Part shown: positions 11,901 to 24,600 of the stretch, piece after piece | Position numbering within the stretch: the first letter of the stretch is position 1 | Layout: the number at the start of each line of letters is the position of its first letter | NCBI GenBank assembly: GCA_950022655.1 | Contig: OX465584.1 | Coordinates: 2,551,694-2,615,693, forward strand | DNA from: Alentia gelatinosa | Lineage: Eukaryota; Annelida; Polychaeta; Phyllodocida; Polynoidae | Reading direction: 5' to 3' | DNA: 64,000 nucleotides | Notes under the pieces: generated by a model | What the model saw: only the letters and a program-made list of their open reading frames with translations | The model's database searches: none | Told to the model about the DNA's origin: nothing | Position numbers and translations under genes: made by a program

Positions 11901-12285
11901 CTTCAGATCATTGTATATCCAGGTAGAAAATCTTGGGGGTGGGTTCCAAATGAAAGCCTGAAAGATGATGAGGCAAATTTTTGCACTTCTGGCAAATAAA
12001 GCGCTCAGCTAAGGTCGTAAAGTCACTAAGAATAGCTCCCGGTGAAGGGGTTTCCAGGGGACTCGCCTGGGGCACGATCCCGGGACCCCACTGGGGGCTA
12101 GTTGACCCTGAGACGGCCTGCCGAGGTTTGAGGATGGCTTACATGTGCCAGTCGCCTGCCCGCTTTGCATGTAGCGGCGATATGCCACATGCTGGTGGGT
12201 AATTAAACCTCTCATCACAGCATTAGACACGAGACAGTGAAAGTGGTTATACTGTTGAGCCTCGAGCCTGGACAGCTGACCACAT
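9000..12285. other. No gene recognised
   Basis: AT-rich DNA upstream of the MINDY promoter. Short open frames show no family motif or splice pattern. Adjacent G and C homopolymers lie near 11,738-11,752 and 11,798-11,816. Confidence 0.5.
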
Positions 12286-12289
12286 TCAC

Positions 12290-13190
12290 TACAGTACCTC
12301 AGTATAGGCGCATACACACTGGTCAGGTTGTGAATACAGTTACTACAGGACCCTCAGTATAGGCGCGTACACACGGGTCAGGTTGTGAATACAGTCACTA
12401 CAGGACCCTCAGTATAGGCGCATACACACTGGTCAGGTTGTGAATACAGTTACTACAGGACCCTCAGTATGGGCGCGTACACACGGGTCAGGTTGTGAAT
12501 ACAGTTACTACAGGACCCTCAGTATAGGCACGTACACAGGGGTCAGGTTGTGAATACACAGTCACTACAGGACCCTCAGTATAGGCGTGTACACACGGGT
12601 CAGGTTGTGAATACACAGTCACTACAGGACCCTCAGTATAGGCGTGTACACACGGGTCAGGTTGTGAATACACAGTTACTACAGTACCCTCAGTATAGGC
12701 GCGTACACACGGGTCAGGTTGTGAATACAGTTACTACAGGACCCTCAGTATAGGCACATACACACGGGTCAGGTTGTGAATACAGTTACTACAGGACCCT
12801 CAGTATAGGCGCGTACACACGGGTCAGGTTGTGAATACACAGTCACTACAGGACCCTCAGTATAGGCGCGTTCACACGGGTCAGGTTGTGAATACACAGC
12901 TTGGAGAGTAGCCTCAGAAGAGGCGCATACATATGGGTCTCATTATGAATACACAGTTACTACAGCATCCTTGATATAGGCGCGTACACACAGACTCTGG
13001 TTGTGAATTCACATATTGTACAGTACACTCAGTATAGTATTTTTTTTACATGTATAGGCATGTACACACAGTTTAGGTTGTTGATGCACATATTGTACGG
13101 TACTCTCAGTATAGGATTGTACACATGGGTCAGGTTGTAAATTCACATATTGTACAGTACCCTTGGTATAGGCACATATATGACCAGGGT
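12290..13190 (+). repeat. Minisatellite, 55-57 bp unit
   Basis: About 11 clean copies to about 12,900 (unit includes ggtcaggttgtgaataca and accctcagtata), then four or five decayed copies. The array is cut by an insertion at 13,212-13,403 and resumes to about 13,520. Some copies differ by a 2-bp CA insertion. Confidence 0.9.
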
Positions 13191-13211
13191 GGCATAAACA
13201 TTGACAAGGCT

Positions 13212-13403
13212 AACTCGAGTTTGGTTTCGTATTTATCCTACCCCATCTCACCGATATACAGAGAAAACTTTGTAATTATCCATGTTAGTAGCGTGGTCCG
13301 TTTTTTTATTCACCTCGGTGCATGAATAACACTTTATTCAACGCTCCGTCAAATACATCGAGTCAATGTTAAACCAATGGCGTTTTTTATTAGGGATAAG
13401 ATA
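13212..13403. mobile_element. Insertion inside the 55-bp minisatellite
   Basis: 192 bp flanked by AAGGCT on both sides (13,206-13,211 and 13,404-13,409), a likely 6-bp target duplication. The left end resembles the outer flank of the hairpin element at 1.83 kb. Repeat sequence resumes right after it. No coding capacity. Confidence 0.5.
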
Positions 13404-13520
13404 AAGGCTTGTACACATGGGTCAGGTTGTAAATTGACATATTGTACAGTACCCTTGGTATAGGCACGTACCCGTGGTATGGGCACGTACACACAGACTC
13501 TGGGCACAGGCGTGTACGCT

Positions 13521-15005
13521 CACAGGGTATAATAGACACTGGGCCTGGCCTGCTTTCTCTGGTCGGATCTTTCCCCGCACGGCGGGGGTCGTCGTGCCCC
13601 TGTCACCGTGTGTGGGGTCGTCACTACGCATCACGTCCGGCCAACAACTGGGCCACCAGTCAGTGAGATAAACCCCGCTTTAATCACTCCGCCATTACAC
13701 ATGATCCTCTCCCTGAGACCGGCATTGGAGTTACCAACAGACATAAAAACACAATGATTTAACAGTATAGATATCTAATCAAACAAGAAAGGATTAGAAG
13801 AAGCTATGATCTTAGCCTCCTCTCACCCACACGCATACATTATAGAAAAAAAGAGGATGGGCAAAGTAAACACCTCTCAAGACATGCGTGTGGGGGAAGG
13901 ATCTAGGATAGAGTGCATGTAAGTGTTAACTGAAATGTAGTTGTCTCTGTCCAGTCTGCTGATGACCATGTGATGTCGAGGAGGACTACATGATTGTAGA
14001 GCCGCGAGGTGACTTGGTGAAGACCCGATATCTCAGAGGAGAACTCCACGTGAGGCGCCTGGGGGTAGTTTCATAATCTAGGATCGTACATGAAGAACCT
14101 TTTCTGTACCTCGTACAAGGTTTATCGTCTAATAGTATTTAAGTCTGTTGGCTAAGACAAAATTGGCCGTCCATAAGGTCGTCCATAAGTGTTGAATGGA
14201 ATTGACCCGCCTTGTCCCTGGGTCTCTATGGCGTACAGGAAAGGGTCTACTTGTACGATCCTGGATTATGAAACGGGCCCCTGGTGTTACCAGATAGGCG
14301 CCCACCCCGACAGCCGAGCAGCTCGCCCCTGGTCATCATTCAGCTTAAAAATGGGCTTATAGTCTCTGTACAACAAATCCAAGTCCGATCTCGTTATTTT
14401 GTTAAAGACATATTTTTAACCCACTCTTCATGGGGAAAAAAGAAAAAAAATCAAATGAGATCGTTTTCTCCGTCCCTTGGTGTTTGGCGTGAGTTTTCTG
14501 ATAAGGAAACACGATTTCTCCGGGTCTCGGTGGGTGCGACTGGCCCTCGTCGTAGCGGTAGAGCGCAGATTGAGATCTGATACGATGGCCATGTGGGTGG
14601 AGGAGTGTGTAACGCCGAGTAAAGCGCTGAGGAAGCTTGCACTCAAGTTGGACGTGGGCCAAATCGGTCACAGTTACGACGACGGCGGCGGCTGTCAGGC
14701 CGTCAGCGCTTCCTCAGCCGCCGCTCGGCTTGTCACCAGCCCTCAGATGTGCCATGCCAGACCTAGTTAAGTTTGCACAATATGGAAAGTAGTAATTTAC
14801 ACATGACATTATGTCGTCTCATGAAAGAAGTTAAATAACTGTGGCCGAGGCTTTGTTTGACACTGACATGGTATTGTTAATGGGTTCAGTCTGATAGACA
14901 CTTAATGTGCGCGAACTATGCACGTAATCTTATGGGATGCATTATAATCCCATCATATTTTGGGCAGCTATTATGTGAATTGAACAATTTAAATGGCTGT
15001 TAATT
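13521..15005. other. Unique sequence with one MITE
   Basis: Holds the MITE at 14,059-14,284. A short open frame from an ATG at 14,584 (acgATGG context, about 60 codons starting MAMWVEECV) has no known motif. It could be an exon, but nothing else supports it. Confidence 0.3.
14059..14284. mobile_element. MITE with GTTTCATAAT-type terminal inverted repeats
   Basis: The left end (cctgggggtagtttcataat) and the reverse complement of the right end (ccaggggcccgtttcataat) match and continue through ggatcgtaca and ttctgtac. The TIR is about 50 bp with mismatches. 226 bp, no open frame. A related fragment is at 1,478-1,645. Confidence 0.7.
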
Positions 15006-15009
15006 ACCC

Positions 15010-16062
15010 AGGGAGCAATCATAACGTCAGACACTGAGAACCCCCCATGGACACGCCTGTGACTGGGTGGGGCTCCAGGAGAATGATAACGTCAGACCCT
15101 GAGAACCCCCCATGGACACGCCTGTGACTGGGTGGGGCTCCAGGAGAATGAAAACGTCAGACCCTGAGAACCCCCCATGGACACGCCTGTGACTGGGTGG
15201 TGCTCCAGGAGAATGATAACGTCAGACCCTGAGAACCCCCCATGGACACGCCTGTGACTGGGTGCTGCTCCAGGAGAATGATAACGTCAGACCCTGAGAA
15301 CCCCCCATGGACACGCCTGTGACTGGGTGCTGCTCCAGGAGAATGAAAACGTCAGACCCTGAGAAACCCCCATGGACACGCCTGTGACTGGGTGGGGCTC
15401 CAGGAGAATGATAACGTCAGACCCTGAGAACCCCCCATGGACACGCCTGTGACTGGGTGCTGCTCCAGGAGAATGATAACGTCAGACCCTGAGAACCCCC
15501 CATGGACACGCCTGTGACTGGGTGGGGCTCCAGGAGAATGAAAACGTCAGACCCTGAGAACCCCCCATGGACACGCCTGTGACTGGGTGGTGCTCCAGGA
15601 GAATGATAACGTCAGACCCTGAGAACCCCCCATGGACACGCCTGTGACTGGGTGCTGCTCCAGGAGAATGATAACGTCAGACCCTGAGAACCCCCCATGG
15701 ACACGCCTGTGACTGGGTGCTGCTCCAGGAGAATGAAAACGTCAGACCCTGAGAACCCCCCATGGACACGCCTGTGACTGGGTGCTGCTCCAGGAGAATG
15801 ATAACGTCAGACCCTGAGAAACCCCCATGGACACGCCTATGACTGGGTGGGGCTCCAGGAGAATGATAACGTCAGACCCTGAGAACCCCCCATGGACACG
15901 CCTGTGACTGGGTGGGGCTCCAGGAGAATGATAACGTCAGACCCTGAGAACCCCCCATGGACACGCCTGTGACTGGGTGCTGCTCCAGGAGAATGATAAC
16001 GTCAGACCCTGAGAACCCCCCATGGACACGCCTGTGACTGGGTGGGGCTCCAGGAGAATGCT
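15010..16062 (+). repeat. Minisatellite, 65 bp unit, 16 copies, 195-bp higher-order period
   Basis: Unit contains ccatggacacgcctgtgact and aacgtcagaccctgagaa. The variant gaatgaaaac occurs at 15,146, 15,341, 15,536 and 15,731, exactly 195 bp apart, so trimers of the unit were copied as blocks. Confidence 0.95.
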
Positions 16063-16689
16063 CGGGATGGTTGATCATGTTTCTGACTGGTCTCGCTGGA
16101 TCTCACCCACTCTTTTATCATTTTTTTAATCACGAGGAGGTTTTTTTTACTGTAAGTTTGTTTACATGGAGATGCCATTGTAGATGCAATAAGTTGTGAT
16201 CGGAGGCAGGGTACGGGGACACGGTCCGATAACACGTTCACAAAGCTCACGAGTGTCAACGTGGTATCGTGGAGCTTCTTACCCGCGTGGGTCAAGTCAA
16301 GTCCGGAGTATCCCTCCTTCTCTCTTTGTCTTTCCTTCTTTTATGGAGAAAGTAGTGATTCCCTCATGCAGGATTAGATTGAGAGAAGAGACTTAAGTGA
16401 CCTGTAATCGGAATTCCCCGGTTCCTATGGAACTAGTATATGCCCAACAGGTATCCCTGTAATATTAACCTGGGGTTTGATATGCAGGAAAGTCACTTTA
16501 TCATTTAAAAATTCAAAAAAATTCAGTGTATATAACTTTGTTATTTGAGCTTTATTCATGGCAATAAAACAATGGTTTGCATCTGAAATTGAACTGCAAA
16601 GTTATCCAAGTTAGGGACACAATACCAATCCACCACAGGCCAGGATTTCTCCACAGCTCTAAGCCCTCTGCTGCGGCAGAGGCTGACCT
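16063..16689. other. No gene recognised
   Basis: AT-rich unique sequence between repeats. Nothing supported. Confidence 0.5.
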
Positions 16690-17110
16690 GATTTCCACAC
16701 TCAGTCAATCTGTTTGAGGCAGAAAATTCTACAGAAAGTTGGTCAAATACCCAGGCAGCATCACGGAGCCTAGGCTCTGATTTGTCAAAATTCCTCAGCT
16801 AATCTCATGGACTGAAAGACCAATATTAAAGGTGTTCGAGATGGAGGCAGCATCTGTTGCTGTAACTGTAGGCGTGAGATTTTCATTGACATGATCTCCG
16901 ATTTTTTTTAACATCCTAAGGGTCATTCTTGAGACCAGTATAAATCCGAAAAAAAAAATCTGCTTTAGTAGGGGTTAAACATGGAAAGATGAAGAGCGAA
17001 ATTTGTGCCAATCTGACCATGTCAGCTCTCAGTGAGACCAGGACTTCACTCAGAATCGCTCAATATGCAGGAGCTTCCTGGGCCCTGCGTGGGGCACTGT
17101 CCCCAACCCA
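16690..17110 (+). repeat. Dispersed repeat R1, near full-length copy
   Basis: Runs from gaggcagaaaattctac through ctaatctcatggactgaaag to accatgtcagctctcag and atgcaggagcttcctggg. Similar copies lie at 18,640-18,900, 38,345-38,575 and 54,930-55,350. No coding capacity. Confidence 0.7.
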
Positions 17111-18344
17111 CCTCTACATGCAATTGTTTTATTGAAATTGTACCAAAAATGTTTGATCGGAAGAACAATGGACCCCCACTGGGTTTGTTGTTTTTTTTGG
17201 TTGTTTTTTTTTTTTTTTTTTTTTTTCTCCAATTTTACAGACCCATGCCTATAACTAAAAACGACTCTCATACCATGTTGGACTCTGTGAGGATTATAAG
17301 GGTCTCTACCACAGACTACTGTTATTGTGGGGTGCGGGGAGCGTGGCCGGCGAGCTGACGGTGGAGTCAGTGAGGCGGCTCCGGCGTCCCGTCTTCCCGC
17401 GCTCACAGCAGACGACAATTTAAAGTCCGTCCAGATCGCTTCACGTGCTTTGCCCTGATTTTACTCGCCGGAGGAATCCCAGGCACCTCACGCCTCTATA
17501 TAGGAGACCGTGTCATATGCTACAAGGGCAGATTCATGCACACAATAGAAACTACAGCAAATTTCATGTTTGTAGAGATATAATTAACACTTTCTTCTAT
17601 ATCTATACTGTAAATGAAAATAAGGATTTCCTTGGGAAAGATGAAAAATACAGAGAAAACCTATAAAAGTTTATGGTCAAAGCTCGTATTCCATTGAGTA
17701 TGAATCGCATAGTAATTCACAAGGCAAAGTTGCGTGGATTACATAGCGATTCAAACGACATGGGATCGAGCTGTGACTGTAAGCTTGAATAGGTTTCCGA
17801 ATTTATCTCACGCTTTACATTGCCTAATGGCTAACATTTGTGACATAATCCCCATTGGATATTTTTTCTAAATACTCCATGGGCCTTAAGTACAAGTTCC
17901 AGATGTTAAGTCTATGGGGAAAAAATACGAGGGGTGAGAAAGATATTTAGATCTGTCATGATGTAATCATGCCCTTAGTGTGGGCGCTCTCTCACCTTCT
18001 TTTCCACATTGATGGAGATAACTGTGTCACAACTCCTGCACACGTAGTGTTACACATCAGCATCGATTAACTTGCCACATTATGAGGAAAAGAGCCCACA
18101 CCTTGATGCTATTTTGTGTACTGGTAGTTTTTAAAAAAATCATAAATTGTAAGTCTAATCATTTTTGTATAGCACAAAAAAACCTCAGTTGTGGAAAATC
18201 ACAAATGTTAGCCAATAAGTGAGTGAAAGGGGTGAGATATACTGAATTACACAACGTAATCTCACTCCGCAAGTAAAACTCATGTCATCTATTCAGTGGC
18301 TATGTAGTATGTATCTTGATGCAGTTCCTTCTCAACAGTTGTAG
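17111..18344. other. No gene recognised
   Basis: Unique AT-rich DNA with a long poly(T) run near 17,200-17,226. Nothing else supported. Confidence 0.5.
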
Positions 18345-18560
18345 ACTTGCTGCAATATCCAAAGCCAGTCCTGCTCATACCAAGTCTATTTGGTGCTGGA
18401 ACTCAAAGAGTTCTCACCTCGGTAAATGTGTAGGGCCGAAAGTTCTCCCTAGATTCATCTCATAGATTCGATCACTGCCCCTGTGGTGTAAAACCAGCAA
18501 AAAAAGCTGAACCTTGAAGTCTGGAAAGGACCTGTCATGGTTGACAGGGTGCAAAAAAAA
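18345..18560 (+). mobile_element. SINE-like copy 1
   Basis: Shares cacctcggtaaatgtgtagg, tagattcgatca and gtcatggttgac with the copy at 30,846-31,072. The 3' end is A-rich. No clear tRNA A/B box was confirmed by eye. Confidence 0.6.
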
Positions 18561-18639
18561 CCCCAAAAAACATAAATCGTAACAACAAGCCGTGGAGATG
18601 AGGAGAACTCGAGGCAGGAGTATATCTTACAGACCTGAA

Positions 18640-18900
18640 CATTCTACAGAAACGTAGGTCGAATACCCAGGAAGCATCACGGTTCCTAGGCTCTGATTGG
18701 TCAAAATTCCTCAGCTAATCTCATGGACTGAAAGACCAATGTTAACGGTGTTTGAGATGGAGGCAGCATCCGTAGCTGTAACTCTAGGCGTGAGATTTTC
18801 CTGGATATGGATTCCGATATGTTTTTTACGTACAAAGGGTGGTCACGGAGCTTTCTGGACCCTGCGCAGGGCACGGGACCCCACTTACACATCAGGAATT
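18640..18900 (+). repeat. Dispersed repeat R1, partial copy
   Basis: Shares aatctcatggactgaaagac and gatggaggcagcatc with 16,690-17,110. Lies directly upstream of the 93-bp array. Confidence 0.7.
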
Positions 18901-19065
18901 AATGTTTACTTTACAAGGCTTTACAAGACTTTACAAATGTCTGCCTCCAGGAAGATGCGAGAAAAAAAAAATCACATCAAGAATTAAAAAAAGAAGAAAA
19001 GTTCGTAACAATAAGGCTTGTAGATGAGGAGACCTCGAGGCAGGAGTATATTATACCGACCTGAG

Positions 19066-21765
19066 TGTCACGGACAGGCGTGGAGTGTGGTATTATCACT
19101 GGATGGTGGAGATTAGCCCACACACTGTCACACAGACACCACACTCACGGAGATCGCCGACCTGAGACAGGCGTGGAGTGTGGTATTATCACTGGATGGC
19201 GGAGATTAGCCCACACACTGTCACACAGACACCACACTCACGGAGATCGCCGACCTGAGACAGGCGTGGAGTGAGGTATTATCACTGGATGGCGGAGATT
19301 AGCCCACACACTGTCACACAGACACCACACTCACGGAGATCGCCGACCTGAGACAGGCGTGGAGTGTGGTATTATCACTGGATGGCGGAGATTAGCCCAC
19401 ACTCTGTCACACAGACACCACACTCACGGAGATCGCCGACCTGAGACAGGCGTGGAGTGTGGTATTATCACTGGATGGCGGAGATTAGCCCACACACTGT
19501 CACACAGACACCACACTCACGGAGATCGCCGACCTGAGACAGGCGTGGAGTGTGGTATTATCACTGGATGGTGGAGATTAGCCCACACACTGTCACACAG
19601 ACACCACACTCACGGAGATCGCCGACCTGAGACAGGCGTGGAGTGAGGTATTAACACTGGATGGCGGAGATAAGCCCACACTCTGTCACACAGACACCAC
19701 ACTCACGGAGATCGCCGACCTGAGACAGGCGTGGAGTGTGGTATTATCACTGGATGGCGGAGATTAGCCCACACACTGTCACACAGACACCACACTCACG
19801 GAGATCGCCGACCTGAGACAGGCGTGGAGTGTGGTATTATCACTGGATGGCGGAGATTAGCCCACACACTGTCACACAGACACCACACTCACGGAGATCG
19901 CCGACCTGAGACAGGCGTGGAGTGTGGTATTATCACTGGATGGCGGAGATTACACACACACTGTCACACAGACACCACACTCACGGAGATCGCCGACCTG
20001 AGACAGGCGTGGAGTGAGGTATTATCACTGGATGGCAGAGATTACACACACACTGTCACACAGACACCACACTCACGGAGATCGCCGACCTGAGACAGGC
20101 GTGGAGTGAGGTATTATCACTGGATGGTGGAGATTACACACACACTGTCACACAGACACCACACTCATGGAGATCGCCGACCTGAGACAGGCGTGGAGTG
20201 TGGTATTATCACTGGATGGTGGAGATTAGCCCACACACTGTCACACAGACACCACACTCACGGAGATCGCCGACCTGAGACAGGCGTGGAGTGTGGTATT
20301 ATCACTGGATGGCGGAGATTACACACACACTGTCACACAGACACCACACTCACGGAGATCGCCGACCTGAGACAGGCGTGGAGTGTGGTATTATCACTGG
20401 ATGGCGGAGATTAGCCCACACACTGTCACACAGACACCACACTCACGGAGATCGCCGACCTGAGACAGGCGTGGAGTGTGGTATTATCACTGGATGGTGG
20501 AGATTAGCCCACACACTGTCACACAGACACCGCACTCACGGAGATCGCCGACCTGAGACAGGCGTGGAGTGTGGTATTATCACTGGATGGTGGAGATTAG
20601 CCCACACACTGTCACACAGACACCACACTCACGGAGATCGCCGACCTGAGACAGGCGTGGAGTGTGGTATTATCACTGGATGGCAGAGATTACACACACA
20701 CTGTCACACAGACACCACACTCACGGAGATCGCCGACCTGAGACAGGCGTGGAGTGTGGTATTATCACTGGATGGCGGAGATTACACACACACTGTCACA
20801 CAGACACCACACTCACGGAGATCGCCGACCTGAGACAGGCGTGGAGTGTGGTATTATCACTGGATGGTGGAGATTAGCCCACACACTGTCACACAGACAC
20901 CACACTCACGGAGATCGCCGACCTGAGACAGGCGTGGAGTGTGGTATTATCACTGGATGGCGGAGATAAGCCCACACACTGTCACACAGACACCACACTC
21001 ACGGAGATCGCCGACCTGAGACAGGCGTGGAGTGTGAGGTATAATCACTGGATGGCGGAGATTAGCCCACACTCTGTCACACAGACACCACACTCACAGA
21101 GATCGCCGACCTGAGACAGGCGTGGAGTGTGGTATTATCACTGGATGGCGGAGATTAGCCCACACACTGTCACACAGACACCACACTCACGGAGATCGCC
21201 GACCTGAGACAGGCGTGGAGTGTGGTATTATCACTGGATGGCGGAGATTAGCCCACACACTGTCACACAGACACCACACTCACGGAGATGGCCGACCTGA
21301 GACAGGCGTGGAGTGTGAGGTATAATCACTGGATGGCGGAGATTAGCCCACACACTGTCACACAGACACCACACTCACGGAGATGGCCGACCTGAGACAG
21401 GCGTGGAGTGAGGTATTATCACTGGATGGCGGAGATTAGCCCACACACTGTCACACAGACACCACACTCACGGAGATCGCCGACCTGAGACAGGCGTGGA
21501 GTGTGGTATTATCACTGGATGGTGGAGATTAGCCCACACACTGTCACACAGACACCACACTCACAGAGATCGCCGACCTGAGACAGGCGTGGTGTGTGGT
21601 ATTATCACTGGATGGCGGAGATTAGCCCACACACTGTCACACAGACACCACACTCACGGAGATCGCCGACCTGAGACAGGCGTGGAGTGTGGTATTATCA
21701 CTGGATGGCGGAGATTAGCCCACACACTGTCACACAGACACCACACTCACGGAGATCGCCGCTCT
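19066..21765 (+). repeat. Minisatellite, 92-93 bp unit, about 29 copies
   Basis: Unit runs from gtggagtgtggtattatcac through cacactgtcacacag to gagatcgccgacctgagaca. The 92-bp subtype has ttacacacac in place of ttagcccacac. Several open frames run through it in parallel. On the plus strand each unit holds an acceptor-like cacacag followed by an open segment (LTEIADLRQAW) and a gtatta donor-like word in some copies. Confidence 0.95.
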
Positions 21766-21937
21766 CAGTGACACCCGGGCACGCAACAACCACCACCAGA
21801 CTGAAACAGCAAAGCCAGCTTCACGCTCTGCCCATCAAAATCCACTTGTTCACATAAAAAGATGGGAAACTCGATTGACCGACCTCCTTTTGTCGATGTC
21901 AAATAGTTCCTACATGACCCTTGAGGACGCAGCCAAC
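21738..21937 (+). other. Weak candidate exon at the end of the 93-bp array
   Basis: The last array unit keeps the acceptor-like cacacag and then leaves the repeat after gagatcgccg into unique sequence. That sequence stays open for over 60 codons (EIAALSDTRARNN early, SSYMTLEDAAN late) and reaches a good donor word, AAC|gtgaga, in phase. I do not recognise the protein, and a chance open frame of this length is quite possible. Confidence 0.2.
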
Positions 21938-22610
21938 GTGAGAGTAATTCGGTGTAGCCTTACGAGAAAGATATAGTTTCGACATCTTCATATTTGTACT
22001 TTTGATGTAATTTGTATTTTTTTAATCATCATTACCAGAATCATTATCATTTTCACGTTTCACATATTTCTATTAACTTTAGAGCAGTTTATCCGTTTTT
22101 TTAGGAAGTTCTGATTTGGGGACTTGATGATGCTTCAGGGACTTTTTTTTCTGTAAACTCGTACTTTCACTGGATTCCGTAATCTCCTGCTTGCAAAGTA
22201 CTCACACCCAATGCGTTTTCTATGGAGACTCGGTAATCGGTGGTGAATAAAAGAAAAGAATGACCGGGTGAACAGTATATTAACAGGAAGAGGACAGGAC
22301 AGGAGACGGGGAAATGAAGGAGGCGAGGGGGCGAATAGCCTCATAGACATCTTAAACATCTCATTGGATAGCCTCTAGAATGGGGCCCATTCCGAGTCCT
22401 TATTTTCCAGTTGACATATGCATTTTTCTATTTCAAGAGGAGAACAAATATCAATGGGAGAAGGTAAAAGTCATCTCTCTCATAGCACGTTCGTCTCCAG
22501 TTTTCATAGTGAATGGAAGTTTAGTGACAGTCTACACAAGGTTTGTCCTTCTAGTTTTTACCGGAACGAGAAGAGACACAGACCTAGCGGAATGTGGATC
22601 TGTGAAGCAC
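21938..22610. other. No gene recognised
   Basis: AT-rich unique DNA between two arrays. Confidence 0.5.
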
Positions 22611-23893
22611 GGGACATGGTTTACATGTGAGGTTTTGATGCTGGGTGACTGGTCTCAGGACATGGTTTACATGTGAGGTTTTGATGCTGGGTGACTGGTC
22701 TCAGGACATGGTTTACATGTGAGGTTTTGATGCTGGGTGACTGGTCTCAGGACATGGTTTACATGTGAGGTTTTGATGGTGGGTGACTGGTCTCATGACA
22801 TGGTTTACATGTGAGGTTTTGATGCTGGGTGACTGGTCTCAGGACATGGTTTACATGTGAGGTTTTGATGCTGGGTGACTGGTCTCAGGACATGGTTTAC
22901 ATGTGAGGTTTTGATGCTGAGTGACTGGTCTCAGGACATGGTTTACATGTGAGGTTTTGATGCTGGGTGACTGGTCTCAGGACATGGTTTACATGTGAGG
23001 TTTTGATGGTGGGTGACTGGTCTCAGGACATGGTTTACATGTGAGGTTTTGATGCTGGGTGACTGGTCTCAGGACATGGTTTACATGTGAGGTTTTGATG
23101 CTGGGTGACTGGTCTCAGGACATGGTTTACATGTGAGGTTTTGATGCTGAGTGACTGGTCTCAGGACATGGTTTACATGTGAGGTTTTGATGCTGGGTGA
23201 CTGGTCTCAGGACATGGTTTACATGTGAGGTTCTGATGCTGGGTAACTGGTCTCAGGACATGGTTTACATGTGAGGTTTTGATGCTGGGTGACTGGTCTC
23301 AGGACATGGTTTACATGTGAGGTTTTGATGCTGAGTGACTGGTCTCAGGACATGGTTTACATGTGAGGTTTTGATGCTGGGTGACTGGTCTCAGGACATG
23401 GTTTACATGTGAGGTTTTGATGCTGGGTGACAGGTCTCAGGACATGGTTTACATGTGAGGTTTTGATGCTGGGTGACTGGTCTGAGGACATGGTTTACAT
23501 GTGAGGTTCTGATGCTGGGTGACTGGTCTCAGGACATGGTTTACATGTGAGGTTTTGATGGTGGGTGACTGGTCTCAGGACATGGTTTACATGTGAGGTT
23601 TTGATGCTGGGTGACTGGTCTCAGGACATGGTTTACATGTGAGGTTTTGATGCTGGGTGACTGGTCTCAGGACATGGTTTACATGTGAGGTTTTGATGCT
23701 GGGTGACTGGTCTCAGGACATGGTTTACATGTGAGGTTTTGATGCTGGGTGACTGGTCTCAGGACATGGTTTACATGTGAGGTTTTGATGCTGAGTGACT
23801 GGTCTCAGGACATGGTTTACATGTGAGGTTTTGATGCTGGGTGACTGGTCTCAGGACATGGTTTACATGTGAGGTTCTGATGCTGGGTAACTG
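22611..23893 (+). repeat. Minisatellite, 46 bp unit, about 28 copies
   Basis: Unit contains ggacatggtttacatgtgag and gatgctgggtgactggtctc. Variant copies (gatggtggg, gctgagtgac) recur 230 bp apart near 22.8-23.15 kb, so five units were copied as a block. Confidence 0.95.
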
Positions 23894-24600
23894 AGGCATG
23901 CACAGTAATCACTAGTTTTATGTGCGAGTGGCTGTAATGACGCGTAGTAATATACGAGCAACAGCGTCAACTACAATGAGCCAGCACCACAAACCTTGAT
24001 TTCCAAGAGACCTCCCTATAGACCTTCAGCCATTACTACTTAGAAAAATAATACCAAAAAAAAGACAAACAAATACATTTTTGGGCTTTAGATCGACCAA
24101 AACAAACCAAAAGAAGCTCACGCCAGTCCCGTGGTCATCTTCAGCATGTTGTCCAGGTTTTCCAGTCTCCCTGAAGCAGCAAAAACATGGAATAGCCATT
24201 GAAGGAAGTCAGGCAATGGCTGTAATTGGTCAATCAGTACCAGACCTGTGTAGGGAGAGTGAGGGGCACCTTTGACATCAGTGTCAGTCTGGACAGTCTG
24301 TTGGCTGAACCTAAGTCATTGTTTGCTTTAATGGTACTTCCTAAACATGTTCTACTTAAAGCGAATTCAGCGCTCAGAATCCGTTATTATGAGTACATGT
24401 ATTCTCCCTGTAGGATGGGAGCCAAATTAAAAGAGCAATAATGGGTGCAAACAGCCGATACACCATAGTTCTCATGATGAATCACAGAGGGCACCACCAA
24501 AATGTCACGTTTGCGGATAGTGGCACTTCTAATTTTACAGTTTTGTGGACCCCAACTGACATCCCCGCCCTATTGAGGACACCTGAGGGCGAGTTGTGCC
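23894..24600. other. No gene recognised
   Basis: Unique sequence. Short open frames lack family motifs. Confidence 0.5.

Noticed and set aside
14584..14770. Short frame MAMWVEECV with good start context
   Set aside because: About 60 codons, no family motif, no clear donor. Left as a remark only.
22611..23893. Regular array that might be read as a CRISPR
   Set aside because: Units are contiguous with no unique spacers, and the genome is eukaryotic. The same holds for the 41-, 61- and 65-bp arrays.
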